A DNA stretch of 64,000 nucleotides, from positions 159,266-223,265 of the forward strand of contig NZ_PNFV01000003.1 in the NCBI RefSeq assembly GCF_002940945.1. Reading direction: 5' to 3'. Shown here piece after piece: positions 35,584 through 45,242 of the stretch. How positions within the stretch are numbered: position 1 is the stretch's first letter; every line of letters begins with the position of its first letter. This DNA comes from Limosilactobacillus pontis (GTDB lineage: Bacteria; Bacillota; Bacilli; Lactobacillales; Lactobacillaceae). A model generated the notes under the pieces. It saw only the letters and a list, made by a program, of their open reading frames with translations, was not told the DNA's origin and did no database searches. Made by a program: the position numbers and the translations under genes.

Positions 35584-36534
35584 CTACAACAAAGTCTTGA
35601 TAATCACCATCAGAATTGGAATGACAATCACGCTTAGAACGGTGGTCTCAGTAACCATGATCGCGGCATAGTTGGCATCTGCATGGTAGAGTTTGGAAAC
35701 GACCGGGGCGTTAGTCATCACCGGCATCGCCGCCTGAAGAATAAAGACCTGCTTCATCAACGGCGGCATACTGCTGGGCAGGACCAGAATAGCCATCAAA
35801 ACTGGGGCGAAGAGAAACCGCCCCAGCAGGATTCCCCATGCATCACGCGTCAGCCGAACCCGGCTTAGTCCAGCATTCGAGATCGCAATTCCGATGAAGA
35901 TCATCGACAGTGGGATGGTCAGCCCGCCAATGTAGGAAAGATCACTCATCACAAACTTTGGTAGACGAATATGGAGCATCACTAGGATAACCCCAAGAAT
36001 AAAACCGAGCAGTGGCGGCGAGAAAATCTTCTTGAGAGCCGTCTTAACGTCAATCTTGGCCTCATGCAGGCCATCACGCTGGATCAGCCATACCCCTAAT
36101 GTCCAAAAGAAAGTCGTGTTAGCCATGTAGTAGACCAGTACGTACGGGATCGAGGCGTTACCGAAGAGGGCCAGGTTGATCGGCAGCCCGATGAAAACCG
36201 TGTTAGAGTTGAAAAACATCGATGAGAAGAGGCCAAGGTGGGACCGATTAATCCCGATCGCCCGGGCCACCGCAAAGGATAGGGCAAAGAGGATGATCAT
36301 CGATAGCACTGGGTAGCGCAGGTCGGGCAGAAGGGTCTTCAACTCGCTAGCCGAAAAGTCGTGCATGATGGTGGTGACCATGTAGCATGGCAAGGCAATC
36401 TCAGTGACTAGGCGAGAGATGATCCGGGGTGACTGGAGAGTGAACCAGCCACGTTCGTTCATCACGAACCCGACTACGACCATTACCAGAATAATCAGAA
36501 CTCCAGAAACGGCCGATAGAAAAATTGAAAGCAT
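35584..36534 (-). CDS. AEC family transporter (auxin efflux carrier type)
   Basis: A 316-residue membrane protein with about ten helices and the two-repeat layout of the family; NTVFIGLPINLALFG is the typical first-repeat motif. Likely exports or exchanges organic acids, e.g. malate, but the substrate is unknown. ATG at 36534 (MLSIFLSAV) follows AGAGAGGAA; the earlier ATG at 36558 would precede that site. Not clearly linked to gpmA: about 60 nt separate them, without a strong terminator. Confidence 0.85.
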   Translation of the reverse strand: MLSIFLSAVSGVLIILVMVVVGFVMNERGWFTLQSPRIISRLVTEIALPCYMVTTIMHDFSASELKTLLPDLRYPVLSMIILFALSFAVARAIGINRSHLGLFSSMFFNSNTVFIGLPINLALFGNASIPYVLVYYMANTTFFWTLGVWLIQRDGLHEAKIDVKTALKKIFSPPLLGFILGVILVMLHIRLPKFVMSDLSYIGGLTIPLSMIFIGIAISNAGLSRVRLTRDAWGILLGRFLFAPVLMAILVLPSSMPPLMKQVFILQAAMPVMTNAPVVSKLYHADANYAAIMVTETTVLSVIVIPILMVIIKTLL

Positions 36535-36718
36535 TAAACCAATTCCTCTCTTTCTCATAAACTCACCAAAATTATTTCTTATTGTACACCCACCGTCTGG
36601 TCCCTACCGACCATAATCCGACATCTTAAACTATTTGTCTTATCAAAATGTCGTCACCTTGCAAAATAGTTTATAATTGTGAAGATTGACTAATTTTAAC
36701 AAGATATAGGGATGAAAT

Positions 36719-38482
36719 ATGAAACGTAAAATATACCACCTCATTAACTGGTCGTTGCCCTATCTAGCGATCTGTGCGATGACCTACATTATCATGTACC
36801 CCCAGCTGATCTCCCACGGGGTGATCCTAGGAACCGACTCGATCTTCCACTTTAACCGCTTCTATGATGCGGCTAAGCAAATCCAGCAGTTCAACTTCAG
36901 CTACTTTCAGAGCAACTACTGCTTCCAGCAGAGCGGCCGGGTAATCAACGCTGTCTACGGACCGTTGTTTGCCTACCTCAACGGAGCCCTAATCGGTCTG
37001 CTCGGGACCTGGTTTCGCTACGAGATCATCACTAACATGATCGTCTACATTGGCGGGGGTGTCGGAATGTACCTATTGGCCGTAAAAGCTCATAGTTCCC
37101 GCCGATTTGCCCTGCTTGTCAGCCTGATCTTCATGAACATCGGTTGGTTGCCCCGCTGGGAACTGGCCCAGAACATGAACGCCTGGGGCGCAATGTTGGC
37201 GCCGTACATGCTGATGTGCGGGCTGACAATGCTTCAGGATCGTCACCGGCCTGTGCACTGGTTGCCATTGATGACCCTAATGACCATCATCATTCAAATC
37301 CACTTGCTGAGTTCAGTTTTCTTTGTCGTTACCCTAGTACCCTTTTTTATCATCGGTCTAATCCGAACCGACCAGCGTTGGGGAATGATCAAGGAGACCG
37401 CCCTGGCCGTCATCGGTACCACCATCTTGACGGCTAACGTCTGGGGCGCCCTGCTGATGCTCAACCTGCATAACAACATTGCCACCCCCGCGGCCTTCGA
37501 TATGTTCAAGAACTCGCTGGTGCCGTCCCGGTTCAGCAGTACTCGGGCTTACCTGATCTACTTCTGCTGGCTGCTTTTCCTGCTCCAGTTTGTTTACGTC
37601 TGCTGTCATCTGAAACGTTCTCTGGTCAACACAACCGTCACGATCATGGGAGCCATTGTGCTGATATTCAGTTCAATCTGGACACCATGGGAAAAACTAG
37701 CGGTTGCAATACCGAGCCTCCAGCACAATCTCCAGTTCCCAAACCGGCTGACGGTGATTGCCTACCCCCTGCTCCTGCTGGGAGTCGCCATTTCCGCCAC
37801 CGCCTTCGTTCAGCATGACCATGAACCGGCCCTCCACCTGCGGCGCAACGTCACGATCGGTATTCTGGTCTTCGTCGTCACCCAGGTCTTCGTTCCTAAC
37901 ACCATTGACGTCTTCCAGCGGACTGCCCGCTACCAATCGTCCGCTGTCCTCAATACCTCTAGTGCCATCGCCTGGGTTACCGATAACCGGGTTAAGCTGC
38001 GCCGTTCCGTTCACGATCTCTATCCTGGCCAGTTGCTGACAATGGTTGAAAAACGAAGCCCAGACTACCTGCCAATCCCTAAAAAGTATGCCAACAAGAA
38101 GTATATCCGCTCCTTTGCCTACCAGGATCAAATCATCAATCATGCCCAGGAATATCAGCACACGGTCCTGCCGCATGGTGGACTGAAGCTGACTTGGAAT
38201 GCCAGCCAAGCCAAGAAGGTCCGGTTGCCAATCATCGCTTACCATGAGTCGCGGCTAACCGTCAATGGTAAGCAATTAACCAGCTACCAGCGCTCTTCAA
38301 TTGGAGCGCCATACGTCCACCAACGCCGTGGCAAAAATACTGCCACCCTCTACTTCCAAATTGCAGGCTGGTTTAAGGCCATGCTGGCCGTTTCTCTGAC
38401 TGGGTTAGCCCTACTCCTCTTCTATGGGCTCTACCAGTTTGTACGCTACTGGCCACGTTTCTGGCGTCAGATAACTGAATAA
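36719..38482 (+). CDS. Large multi-pass membrane protein, GT-C/PTPS-related type
   Basis: A 587-residue membrane protein with about eleven helices. The N-terminal GTDSIFHFNRFYDAAKQI segment, with an Asp in the first extracytoplasmic loop, resembles GT-C glycosyltransferases and the 6-pyruvoyl-tetrahydropterin-synthase-related membrane family. The C-terminal 130 residues are an extracytoplasmic soluble domain, followed by a final helix. It may be a lipid-linked sugar transferase for surface polymer (inference). Monocistronic, divergent from the AEC gene and closed by a terminator. Weak SD (ATAGGGA). Confidence 0.7.
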   Translation: MKRKIYHLINWSLPYLAICAMTYIIMYPQLISHGVILGTDSIFHFNRFYDAAKQIQQFNFSYFQSNYCFQQSGRVINAVYGPLFAYLNGALIGLLGTWFRYEIITNMIVYIGGGVGMYLLAVKAHSSRRFALLVSLIFMNIGWLPRWELAQNMNAWGAMLAPYMLMCGLTMLQDRHRPVHWLPLMTLMTIIIQIHLLSSVFFVVTLVPFFIIGLIRTDQRWGMIKETALAVIGTTILTANVWGALLMLNLHNNIATPAAFDMFKNSLVPSRFSSTRAYLIYFCWLLFLLQFVYVCCHLKRSLVNTTVTIMGAIVLIFSSIWTPWEKLAVAIPSLQHNLQFPNRLTVIAYPLLLLGVAISATAFVQHDHEPALHLRRNVTIGILVFVVTQVFVPNTIDVFQRTARYQSSAVLNTSSAIAWVTDNRVKLRRSVHDLYPGQLLTMVEKRSPDYLPIPKKYANKKYIRSFAYQDQIINHAQEYQHTVLPHGGLKLTWNASQAKKVRLPIIAYHESRLTVNGKQLTSYQRSSIGAPYVHQRRGKNTATLYFQIAGWFKAMLAVSLTGLALLLFYGLYQFVRYWPRFWRQITE

Positions 38483-38521
38483 AAACAGCGTCGGGCCTTC
38501 AGACTCATTGTCATTTAAACC

Positions 38522-38576
38522 AAATCACCACCCCTTGATGAGGGTTTCTCATCAGGGAGTGGTGATTATTTTTTAC
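38522..38576 (+). terminator. Terminator between the membrane protein gene and lacM
   Basis: Long inverted repeat AAATCACCAC...GTGGTGATT with inner CTGATGA/TCATCAG, T-rich on the plus strand. It overlaps the last bases of lacM. Confidence 0.85.
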
Positions 38577-39532
38577 TTAGCATTCAAGATAAACGAGAAG
38601 GTAATGTCCTTATCAGCTGAAATATGGTACCGTTCTTCCACGTCAGCACCCCAGCTGTCGATTCCGCCGACACCGCGAACGGCCCCCGCGATTACCAGAA
38701 CTGTCCGGCGTCCCAATGGCAGTTCCTCCAAGTGGGTGGCGTTTTCCAGTTCTTCGGCCGTGTACGGCAGGCAGCTGAAGTTGATCGGCTGGTCATCCTT
38801 GGCTACCCGCAAGCTGAACGGCGCCCGGTCATGATCAGCATTGTTCTGGGTAGTGTTCCGAGTGATCTCAACCCAGTCCGTGGCCATGTGCATCCCGTTC
38901 TCCTGAGGAACCAGGTACTTAGCCACCGGCAATCCCTTCACTGTGAAGGTCCCGCGTGTTGCGCCAGCCATCCGATCCGGATAGGTCTCACCGGATAAGC
39001 CGGCGTAGGTGAACCCGGTGGCTTCCGTCGGCATAATCAGTCGTAGTCCACAAACTGGCAGTTCAGGCAGCCCTGCCTTCCCAGCATAGTGGACGCCCAC
39101 CTTGATCTGGCCATCCGCCTGAACCTCATAACTAACCGTGACATGGGTAGATGGGATGGTCAGGGTCTCAAAAGTGTAGCTGATGACTACGCCAGCAGCC
39201 TCCTCGTCACCCGTGAAGTCGTTAGTCTGCGGTGCCACCGGCAGTTCATCAAAATGGTGGTCACCAACGGTCAGGTCGATACCAATACATTTCTGGAAGA
39301 GGTCAGCCGCTATCCACTGAGCCGACCGGATGTTAAAACCATTCCCCCGGTCATTGTCAGTTGTGGCCCGCCAGAAAGTCGGTGTCGGGTCCCGGTATAG
39401 CCATTCCTTACCCTTGATCTTCATCGACTCCAGGCCGCCACGTTCATAGCTGAAAATATAATGGAAATCATCGCCAGCAACCCCGAGGGCGCCGTCGCCG
39501 TAAATAACGTGTAATTTATTTGTGTAAGCCAT
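38573..39532 (-). CDS. lacM: Beta-galactosidase small subunit
   Basis: Small subunit of the lactobacillar heterodimeric GH2 beta-galactosidase. The 319 residues correspond to the C-terminal domain 5 (Bgal_small_N) of Lac[40 protein letters not shown]. The start is ATG at 39532, preceded by CAGGAGG, inside the 3' end of lacL (17 nt overlap), so the two subunits are translated in tandem. Confidence 0.96.
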   Translation of the reverse strand: MAYTNKLHVIYGDGALGVAGDDFHYIFSYERGGLESMKIKGKEWLYRDPTPTFWRATTDNDRGNGFNIRSAQWIAADLFQKCIGIDLTVGDHHFDELPVAPQTNDFTGDEEAAGVVISYTFETLTIPSTHVTVSYEVQADGQIKVGVHYAGKAGLPELPVCGLRLIMPTEATGFTYAGLSGETYPDRMAGATRGTFTVKGLPVAKYLVPQENGMHMATDWVEITRNTTQNNADHDRAPFSLRVAKDDQPINFSCLPYTAEELENATHLEELPLGRRTVLVIAGAVRGVGGIDSWGADVEERYHISADKDITFSFILNAK

Positions 39533-41465
39533 AGTAGTACCGTACCTCCTGCATTGCTGGTTTTGGTGTCCGGTCCGCAAACATCAAGCCGTCACCTGAG
39601 AATTCATAGTCAGAGTGCCGATCATCGAAATCACCGCCATAGCGCATGACCTCCTTACCACTGACCGGGTCCTTGACTGTGATTGCCTGATCAATAAAGT
39701 CCCAGATAAAGCCGCCAAAGTATTGTGGATACTTGTCAAGCAGCTCGATGTAGGAACCCATCCCCCCGGCGGAGTTGCCCATGTCGTGCATGTACTCGCA
39801 CTCCATAAACGGCTTATCCGGGTTGTTCTTCAGGTATTCTTCAACCTGCTTTGGTGGCAGATACATCCAGCTCTCCACATCAGAGATCTGGTCACGGTAG
39901 TCTTTAGTCCCCCCGGCTGGCAGGTAGTTCTTGGGGTCCAGACTTGGGATCTGCTCACGATAGTCATGGGTATGACAAACGCCTTCGTAGTGGGTCAGGC
40001 GACTATCATCATGTTCCTTGTAAAACTGGTTCATGGCAACTAGGTTGTCACCAGCAAATGATTCGTTCCCCAGTGACCAGAAAAGGATCGCCGTGTGGTT
40101 CTTAAAGGTCTCGTAGTTGCTCCGGGCACGGTCAACCACGGCAGCCTTCCACTGTGGAACGGACCCTGGCACGTTGTATGACGGCTCGATCGCTCCCATT
40201 TTCTGCCAAGTAGCGTGAGACTCAAGGTTATTCTCGGCCATCATGTAGATACCGTTCTGATCGCAAAGGTAGTACCACGGAATCTGATCCGGATAGTGAC
40301 AGGTCCGAACAGCGTTAATGTTATTCTCCTTGAAGGTAGCGATATCTGCTGTCATGTCGGCCATCGTAATTGCCCGACCGCAGTGATCATCCCACTCGTG
40401 CCGGTTAACCCCGTTGATGATCAGCCGCTTGCCATTGAGTAATACTACATGATCGTCATTGATCTCAATCCGCCGGAAACCGAATCGATACGGAACGAGT
40501 TCAAGTAGCTGTCCTTCGTCGTCACGAACCTCAACCAGCAGCTGGTAGAGGTACGGATCGTGATTGTCCCAGAGGTGGATATTCTTAAGGTCAACATCAG
40601 CCAAGTCAACGGCGGTCGTCACCGGCAGGGTCTGATCTAGCAGACTGTTGCCATCGGCATCTTTAACCATGACATGAACGCTTCCGGCACGTTCACCAGC
40701 CAACTTAAGATTAAGGTTGAAGCGAGCGTCAGTAAAGTTATCCTCCACGACTGGCCGGATTGTCATATCTTCAACATGGGTCACCGGCTGAGCCAACAGG
40801 CTGACACTGCGGAAAATCCCAGAGAAGCGGAACATATCCTGATCCTCAATCCAGGAAGCGGTGCTGTGTTTGAAGACCTCAACCGCCAGCACGTTTCCCT
40901 CATCCTGGATGTACGGGGTCAAGTCAAACTCGGACGGGGTGAAGCTGTCCTCAGCGTACCCGATAAAGTGGCCGTTGAGCCAGAGATACATGGCCCGCTC
41001 AACCCCTTCGAAACGTACCCGAATCTCCTTGCCGCGCAGGGCCGGATCCAGGTCGAAGGTCTTCCGGTACATGCCGACCGTGTTATCGCTGCCCGTACTA
41101 AAGGATCCAGCTTGGTCATCATCGGCACTCAGAGCGTAGGCCGGACGCCGGTAGATCTTTCCTTCCCATGGAATCAGAGTATTAATGTAGTTATTCTGGG
41201 CGTAATTGTTCATCTCAATTTCACTCGGTACGGTAATTGAATCGAAGTCCGTGGTGTCCTGATCCAATGCGTAAAAACCACGCAGGCGTTCTTGGGGAGT
41301 TTGGGCAAACTTGAATTGCCACTGACCATCGAGGGACTGCGTAAAGCGACTGTCGCCGGCTGCCCACTCAGCATAGTTGCCATAGTAATGATGGTCACTG
41401 TGCGCAGGAAGCTGGTTGACCCGGAATGTCTCCGGATCGTCTAACCATTTGATATCTGCATCCAT
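39516..41465 (-). CDS. lacL: Beta-galactosidase large subunit
   Basis: Catalytic subunit that cleaves lactose with LacM. The 649 residues hold the GH2 sugar-binding, immunoglobulin-like and TIM-barrel domains; the acid/base Glu is in SLGNESFAG and the nucleophile Glu in [15 protein letters not shown] at 41465 (MDADIKWL) follows GAGGAGG. No lactose permease is adjacent. The promoter carries a cre-like site, in line with catabolite repression. Confidence 0.96.
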   Translation of the reverse strand: MDADIKWLDDPETFRVNQLPAHSDHHYYGNYAEWAAGDSRFTQSLDGQWQFKFAQTPQERLRGFYALDQDTTDFDSITVPSEIEMNNYAQNNYINTLIPWEGKIYRRPAYALSADDDQAGSFSTGSDNTVGMYRKTFDLDPALRGKEIRVRFEGVERAMYLWLNGHFIGYAEDSFTPSEFDLTPYIQDEGNVLAVEVFKHSTASWIEDQDMFRFSGIFRSVSLLAQPVTHVEDMTIRPVVEDNFTDARFNLNLKLAGERAGSVHVMVKDADGNSLLDQTLPVTTAVDLADVDLKNIHLWDNHDPYLYQLLVEVRDDEGQLLELVPYRFGFRRIEINDDHVVLLNGKRLIINGVNRHEWDDHCGRAITMADMTADIATFKENNINAVRTCHYPDQIPWYYLCDQNGIYMMAENNLESHATWQKMGAIEPSYNVPGSVPQWKAAVVDRARSNYETFKNHTAILFWSLGNESFAGDNLVAMNQFYKEHDDSRLTHYEGVCHTHDYREQIPSLDPKNYLPAGGTKDYRDQISDVESWMYLPPKQVEEYLKNNPDKPFMECEYMHDMGNSAGGMGSYIELLDKYPQYFGGFIWDFIDQAITVKDPVSGKEVMRYGGDFDDRHSDYEFSGDGLMFADRTPKPAMQEVRYYYGLHK

Positions 41466-41500
41466 TAAAAAATCCTCCTCATAAAGCAAGTTACATATAA

Positions 41501-41530
41501 AGTATAGCGCTTACAATACGTGAAAGACAA
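41501..41530 (-). promoter_or_regulatory. lacLM promoter with cre-like site
   Basis: Minus-strand -35 TTGTCT (41525-41530) and -10 TATACT (41501-41506), 18 bp apart. TGTAAGCGCTATAC (41502-41515) resembles a cre site (consensus TGNAANCGNTNNCA, last bases differ) and overlaps the -10. Confidence 0.6.
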
Positions 41531-41587
41531 GAATTTCAATGATTGTTCAATGAAGTCATAATTATTAGACAGATAAAAATTTAAAAC

Positions 41588-41619
41588 AAAAACACCCAGT
41601 CCAATGAATAGGTGTTTTT
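41588..41619 (-). terminator. Terminator of the tRNA-Leu gene
   Basis: AAAAACACC / GGTGTTTTT hairpin; followed by T-runs on the minus strand, just downstream of the tRNA. Confidence 0.75.
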
Positions 41620-41624
41620 AGTAG

Positions 41625-41710
41625 TGCGGCCGAGAGGACTTGAACCTCCACGGTCATAATCGACCATAAGATCCTTAATCTTACGCGTCTGCCAGTTCCG
41701 CCACGGCCGC
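41625..41710 (-). tRNA. tRNA-Leu (AAG)
   Basis: An 86-nt class II tRNA with acceptor GCGGCCG, a long variable arm (GGTCGATTATGACC) and T-loop GTTCAAGTC. The anticodon arm TAAGA-TTAAGGA-TCTTA gives U33, A34, A35, G36, G37: anticodon AAG, codons CTT (and CTC/CTA if A34 is inosine). G37 fits the m1G37 of CUN-reading leucine tRNAs. CCA is not encoded. A34 tRNAs other than tRNA-Arg(ACG) are uncommon in bacteria. Confidence 0.9.
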
Positions 41711-41759
41711 ATATCTCATCAACAAGAATTATTATAGCAAACGCGGGCACCCTTGGCAA

Positions 41760-42221
41760 CTACTTTTTCAAATTAATTAATTTAAAGCGCCCTCCGCACC
41801 GTCGACAGACATAGCGAGCTGGGTTAAACCGGCGTTGGCGGGCCAGCAGAGCTCCACACCCCTGACACTGGTAAAGCCAGCGTTTCCGACGCCGAGGCCG
41901 CGCCTTGCTGGTCGGCGGCGCGTACCGGGATCCACCAACCGCTGCTAGCAATTGTTTAAATGCCGGACTGCGATGGTGATAATCCTGACCAGTCAAGTGA
42001 AGATGATAGTGACAGAGCTCGTGAAGGACTACCCGCTTCAGGTTTTCCTGATCAAATTCGGTGTACATCAAGGGGTTGATGTCGATGTGGTGATCAACCA
42101 GGTGGTACCGGCCCCCCGTCGTCCTCAGTCGGGCGTTGAATACAATTCGGTGTAGAAAAGGCCGTCGGAAGTATTCCAACGACCATTGCTCAGTAAAGCT
42201 TTGTAATTCTTGGTTATTTAT
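41760..42221 (-). CDS. SprT-like zinc metalloprotease-fold protein, apparently AUA-initiated
   Basis: A 153-residue SprT family protein with the HELCHYHLHL zinc motif and a C-terminal zinc ribbon (CQGCG ... CRRCG). The family N-terminus (MTNDELQ...SLEFFHRPF type) is encoded only upstream of the first canonical start, as INNQELQSFTEQWSLEYFRRPF. The first residue is an ATA at 42221-42219, just behind AAGGCGG and overlapping the tex stop codon; the first TTG (42179) would remove 14 conserved residues. I therefore use ATA; a TTG start at 42179 remains possible. Function in lactobacilli is unknown. Confidence 0.8.
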   Translation of the reverse strand: MNNQELQSFTEQWSLEYFRRPFLHRIVFNARLRTTGGRYHLVDHHIDINPLMYTEFDQENLKRVVLHELCHYHLHLTGQDYHHRSPAFKQLLAAVGGSRYAPPTSKARPRRRKRWLYQCQGCGALLARQRRFNPARYVCRRCGGRFKLINLKK

Positions 42222-44391
42222 TAGCCGCCTTCTTTGGGGCTACCATTGTCAGCTGGATCCGTTGACGCTTTAAGTCGACATCATCGATCCAAACATCGAC
42301 AATGTCACCGACTGCCACGACCGTTCGCGGATCACGAACGAACTTCTTGCTCATCTTCGAGACGTGCACCAGGCCATCGTGCTTAACCCCAATGTCGACA
42401 AAGGCTCCGAAGTCAACAACGTTGCGAACCGTTCCCTGGAGTTTCATCCCCGGCTTGAGGTCCTCAATTGTCATAACATCCTGACGAAGGAGCGGCGTCG
42501 GCATCGCATCCCGGAGGTCACGTCCCGGTTTCTTAAGGGAGTCGATGATGTCATTAATCGTCGCCGTTCCCGCTTGGTCGGTCGTATAATCGGCTGCCTT
42601 GACCTTATCCAGGCGTCTCGTTGCTGCTTTCGTCCCAAGATCATCAATCGCAATTCCCGTATCCTTCATGATGCGGGCCGCAATCTGGTAGCTCTCTGGG
42701 TGAACATCCGTATTATCCAGCGGATTTTCCCCAGCCGGAATCCGTAAGAAACCAACTGCTTGCTGGTAGGATTTGGGTCCGAGACGCGGTACCTTCTTCA
42801 ACTGGGTCCGGTTTGTATAGCGCCCATGTTTGTCGCGGTAGTGAACAATATTCCTGGCAATCGTCTTGTTAAGGCCCGAGATCTGAGTCAATAGCTGGTA
42901 ACTGGCAGTATTGAGGTTAACCCCCACGCGGTTGACCGCCCGCTCAACCACGTCATCCAGTGCTGTCCCCAGCTCCTTCTTAGGCAAGTCATGCTGGTAC
43001 TGGCCAACCCCGATCGCCTGAGGATCAATCTTGACCAGTTCGGCCAGAGGATCCTGAAGACGACGGCCGATACTGATGGCACTACGTTGTTCGACATGAA
43101 GATCCGGGAATTCCTCCCGTGCCTCCTCACTGGCAGAGTAAACCGACGCCCCAGCCTCGTTAACAATTACATAGTAGACCGGTCGGGAGAGCTTCTTCAG
43201 GGCGGTAGCCACGAAGCGTTCGGATTCCCGACTGGCGGTCCCGTTACCGATCGCAATCATCTCAACGCCATAGTGCTCAATCAGCTGAAGGAACTCGCCT
43301 TCCGCGGCCGCCTGCTGCTTCGCCGGAGCCGGATCGTGCGGATAGATGACTGCCTTGGTCAGGAATCGACCATTTTCATCCAGAATCGCCAGCTTACAAC
43401 CAGTTCGATAGGCCGGGTCAAACCCCATCACGACCTTCCCCTTGATTGGGACCTGCATCAGAAGGTGATAAAGGTTCTCACCGAAAACCTTGATCGCCTG
43501 GGTATCTGCTTGTTCAGTCAGCTTGCGGCGAAGTTCCCGCTCAATTGCTGGCGCCAGGAAGCGCTTATTAGCGTCCGTATAGGCCGCAGTGATAAAGTCA
43601 GTAGCTGCATTACGCTTATTAGTGCGGATGAGACGAAAACGAAGGTAGTTCAGCACCGCTGTCGTATCAGCCGTAATTTTAACGCTGAGAACCCCAGCTT
43701 TTTCACCACGATTAACTGCCAGGATCTGGTAGGAGCTAAGACCCTTGACTGGGGCTGTAAAGTCATAATACTGCTTGTAGGTCCCCAGCTCGTCCTTCTT
43801 TTCACCATCACGCTTCAATGCGGTGACCAGCTGACCATGGTTAGTGGTGTAGTTGCGTAGCCAGCCTCGAACCGTCGCCATCTCGCTAATTGCCTCCGCC
43901 AGGATCTCGTGAGCCCCGTCCAGAGCCGCCTGGGCATCCGGCACCGCATCGTTGATATACTTGGCTGCTTCGGTCATCAAATCCTCATCCGGATAGGTCA
44001 ACAGCCAGTTAGCCAACGGGGCGAGACCGGCCGCCCGTGCCTGCTGAGCCTTGGTCTGCCGTTTCTGCTTGTATGGCAGATAAAGGTCCTCGACCGTCTG
44101 CAGGTCCGTCGCCTCCCGGATCTGCTTTTCCAGGGCCGGGGTGAGCTTATCCTGCTCTTTGATCTTGTTGATGACGGTCTCCTGCCGTTCCAGCAGACTG
44201 GCGACATGGTGGTATTGATCCCGGACTGCTTGCAATTGCACCTCATCCAGGGTCCCCGTCATTTCCTTGCGGTAACGAGCAATAAAAGGAATCGTATTCC
44301 CCTCATCCATCAGCCTGAGGGCCGCCTTGATCTGTCCCCGCCGAATATCGGGTAATTGCTGACTAACTAACTGCAGTGTCTTCTCGTCCAT
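42214..44391 (-). CDS. tex: Tex family S1 RNA-binding transcription accessory protein
   Basis: A 725-residue protein of the Tex family. The order of domains is Tex N-terminal helical, YqgF-like resolvase fold (VMGFDPAYRTGCKLAILDENG), helix-hairpin-helix (LNKTIARNIVHYRDKHG), and a C-terminal S1 domain from about residue 640 (LQGTVRNVVDFGAFVDIGVKHDGLVHVSKM). Binds nucleic acid and supports transcription/translation, exact role unclear. AAAACGGAGG precedes the ATG. Its stop overlaps the sprT start. Confidence 0.95.
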   Translation of the reverse strand: MDEKTLQLVSQQLPDIRRGQIKAALRLMDEGNTIPFIARYRKEMTGTLDEVQLQAVRDQYHHVASLLERQETVINKIKEQDKLTPALEKQIREATDLQTVEDLYLPYKQKRQTKAQQARAAGLAPLANWLLTYPDEDLMTEAAKYINDAVPDAQAALDGAHEILAEAISEMATVRGWLRNYTTNHGQLVTALKRDGEKKDELGTYKQYYDFTAPVKGLSSYQILAVNRGEKAGVLSVKITADTTAVLNYLRFRLIRTNKRNAATDFITAAYTDANKRFLAPAIERELRRKLTEQADTQAIKVFGENLYHLLMQVPIKGKVVMGFDPAYRTGCKLAILDENGRFLTKAVIYPHDPAPAKQQAAAEGEFLQLIEHYGVEMIAIGNGTASRESERFVATALKKLSRPVYYVIVNEAGASVYSASEEAREEFPDLHVEQRSAISIGRRLQDPLAELVKIDPQAIGVGQYQHDLPKKELGTALDDVVERAVNRVGVNLNTASYQLLTQISGLNKTIARNIVHYRDKHGRYTNRTQLKKVPRLGPKSYQQAVGFLRIPAGENPLDNTDVHPESYQIAARIMKDTGIAIDDLGTKAATRRLDKVKAADYTTDQAGTATINDIIDSLKKPGRDLRDAMPTPLLRQDVMTIEDLKPGMKLQGTVRNVVDFGAFVDIGVKHDGLVHVSKMSKKFVRDPRTVVAVGDIVDVWIDDVDLKRQRIQLTMVAPKKAANK

Positions 44392-44409
44392 ATATCCTCC
44401 GTTAAAACT

Positions 44410-45237
44410 CTACTTCCACCAGGTATCAAGTGGAGTGATCGGTTGATGGCGCTTGTGCCGGGTCTTCTTATACCAGCTCTCGATCTTTTCAGCTGCCTTC
44501 TCCGCAATCACGTGTCCTTCTAGGTAATTATCAATGTCTTCGTAGCAGACCCCCAAGGCTGCCTCGTCGGCGCGCATCGGTTTGTCATCCTCAAGGTCGG
44601 CGGTTGGTGTCTTCTCATACAGGTTGGCCGGCGCCTTCAGATATTGCAGCAATGCCTTTCCCTGCCGCTTGTCCAGACCGGACAGGGGTGTAATGTCGGC
44701 CCCACCGTCCCCAAATTTGGTATAGAAGCCAGTGACGGCCTCCGCGGCATGGTCCGTCCCTACAACAGCGCCCCCGTATTGACCAGCGATGGCATACTGG
44801 ACGATCATCCGCTCCCGGGCCTTGATATTACCCTTGTTGAAGTCGCTGATATCAGCGCCGGCCGCCGTCAGGGACGTCACCATGGCGTCTGTCGCCGGCT
44901 TGATATTAACCCGCATTGTCTTGTCAGGTTTGATGAAGTCATTGATCGCTTCCATAGCATCGGATTCGTCCGCTTGGGTACCGTAAGGAAGCCGAACCGC
45001 GATGAACTGGTAATCATCGTCGTTGGTTTCGCGCCGCCGCTGGTCAATCGCCAGCTGACAGAGCCGACCAGCCAGGGTCGAATCCTGGCCGCCGGAGATG
45101 CCCAGTACCAGGGTCTTCATCCCCGTCTTTTGCATAAAGTCGTGGATGAACTTAACCCGCTTTTCGACCTCTTCTTTAGGATCGACATTGGGGCTAACCT
45201 TTAAATCATCAATAATCTGTTCCTGCATTTTCCGCAT
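44410..45237 (-). CDS. nadE: NAD+ synthetase, ammonia-dependent type
   Basis: Amidates deamido-NAD to NAD+. The 275 residues contain the PP-loop [15 protein letters not shown] and [21 protein letters not shown], with no glutaminase domain. AAGGAG precedes the ATG by 8 nt. Located 5 nt after pncB, the previous step in nicotinate salvage, so the two are one unit. Confidence 0.96.
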   Translation of the reverse strand: MRKMQEQIIDDLKVSPNVDPKEEVEKRVKFIHDFMQKTGMKTLVLGISGGQDSTLAGRLCQLAIDQRRRETNDDDYQFIAVRLPYGTQADESDAMEAINDFIKPDKTMRVNIKPATDAMVTSLTAAGADISDFNKGNIKARERMIVQYAIAGQYGGAVVGTDHAAEAVTGFYTKFGDGGADITPLSGLDKRQGKALLQYLKAPANLYEKTPTADLEDDKPMRADEAALGVCYEDIDNYLEGHVIAEKAAEKIESWYKKTRHKRHQPITPLDTWWK

Positions 45238-45242
45238 GGTTA

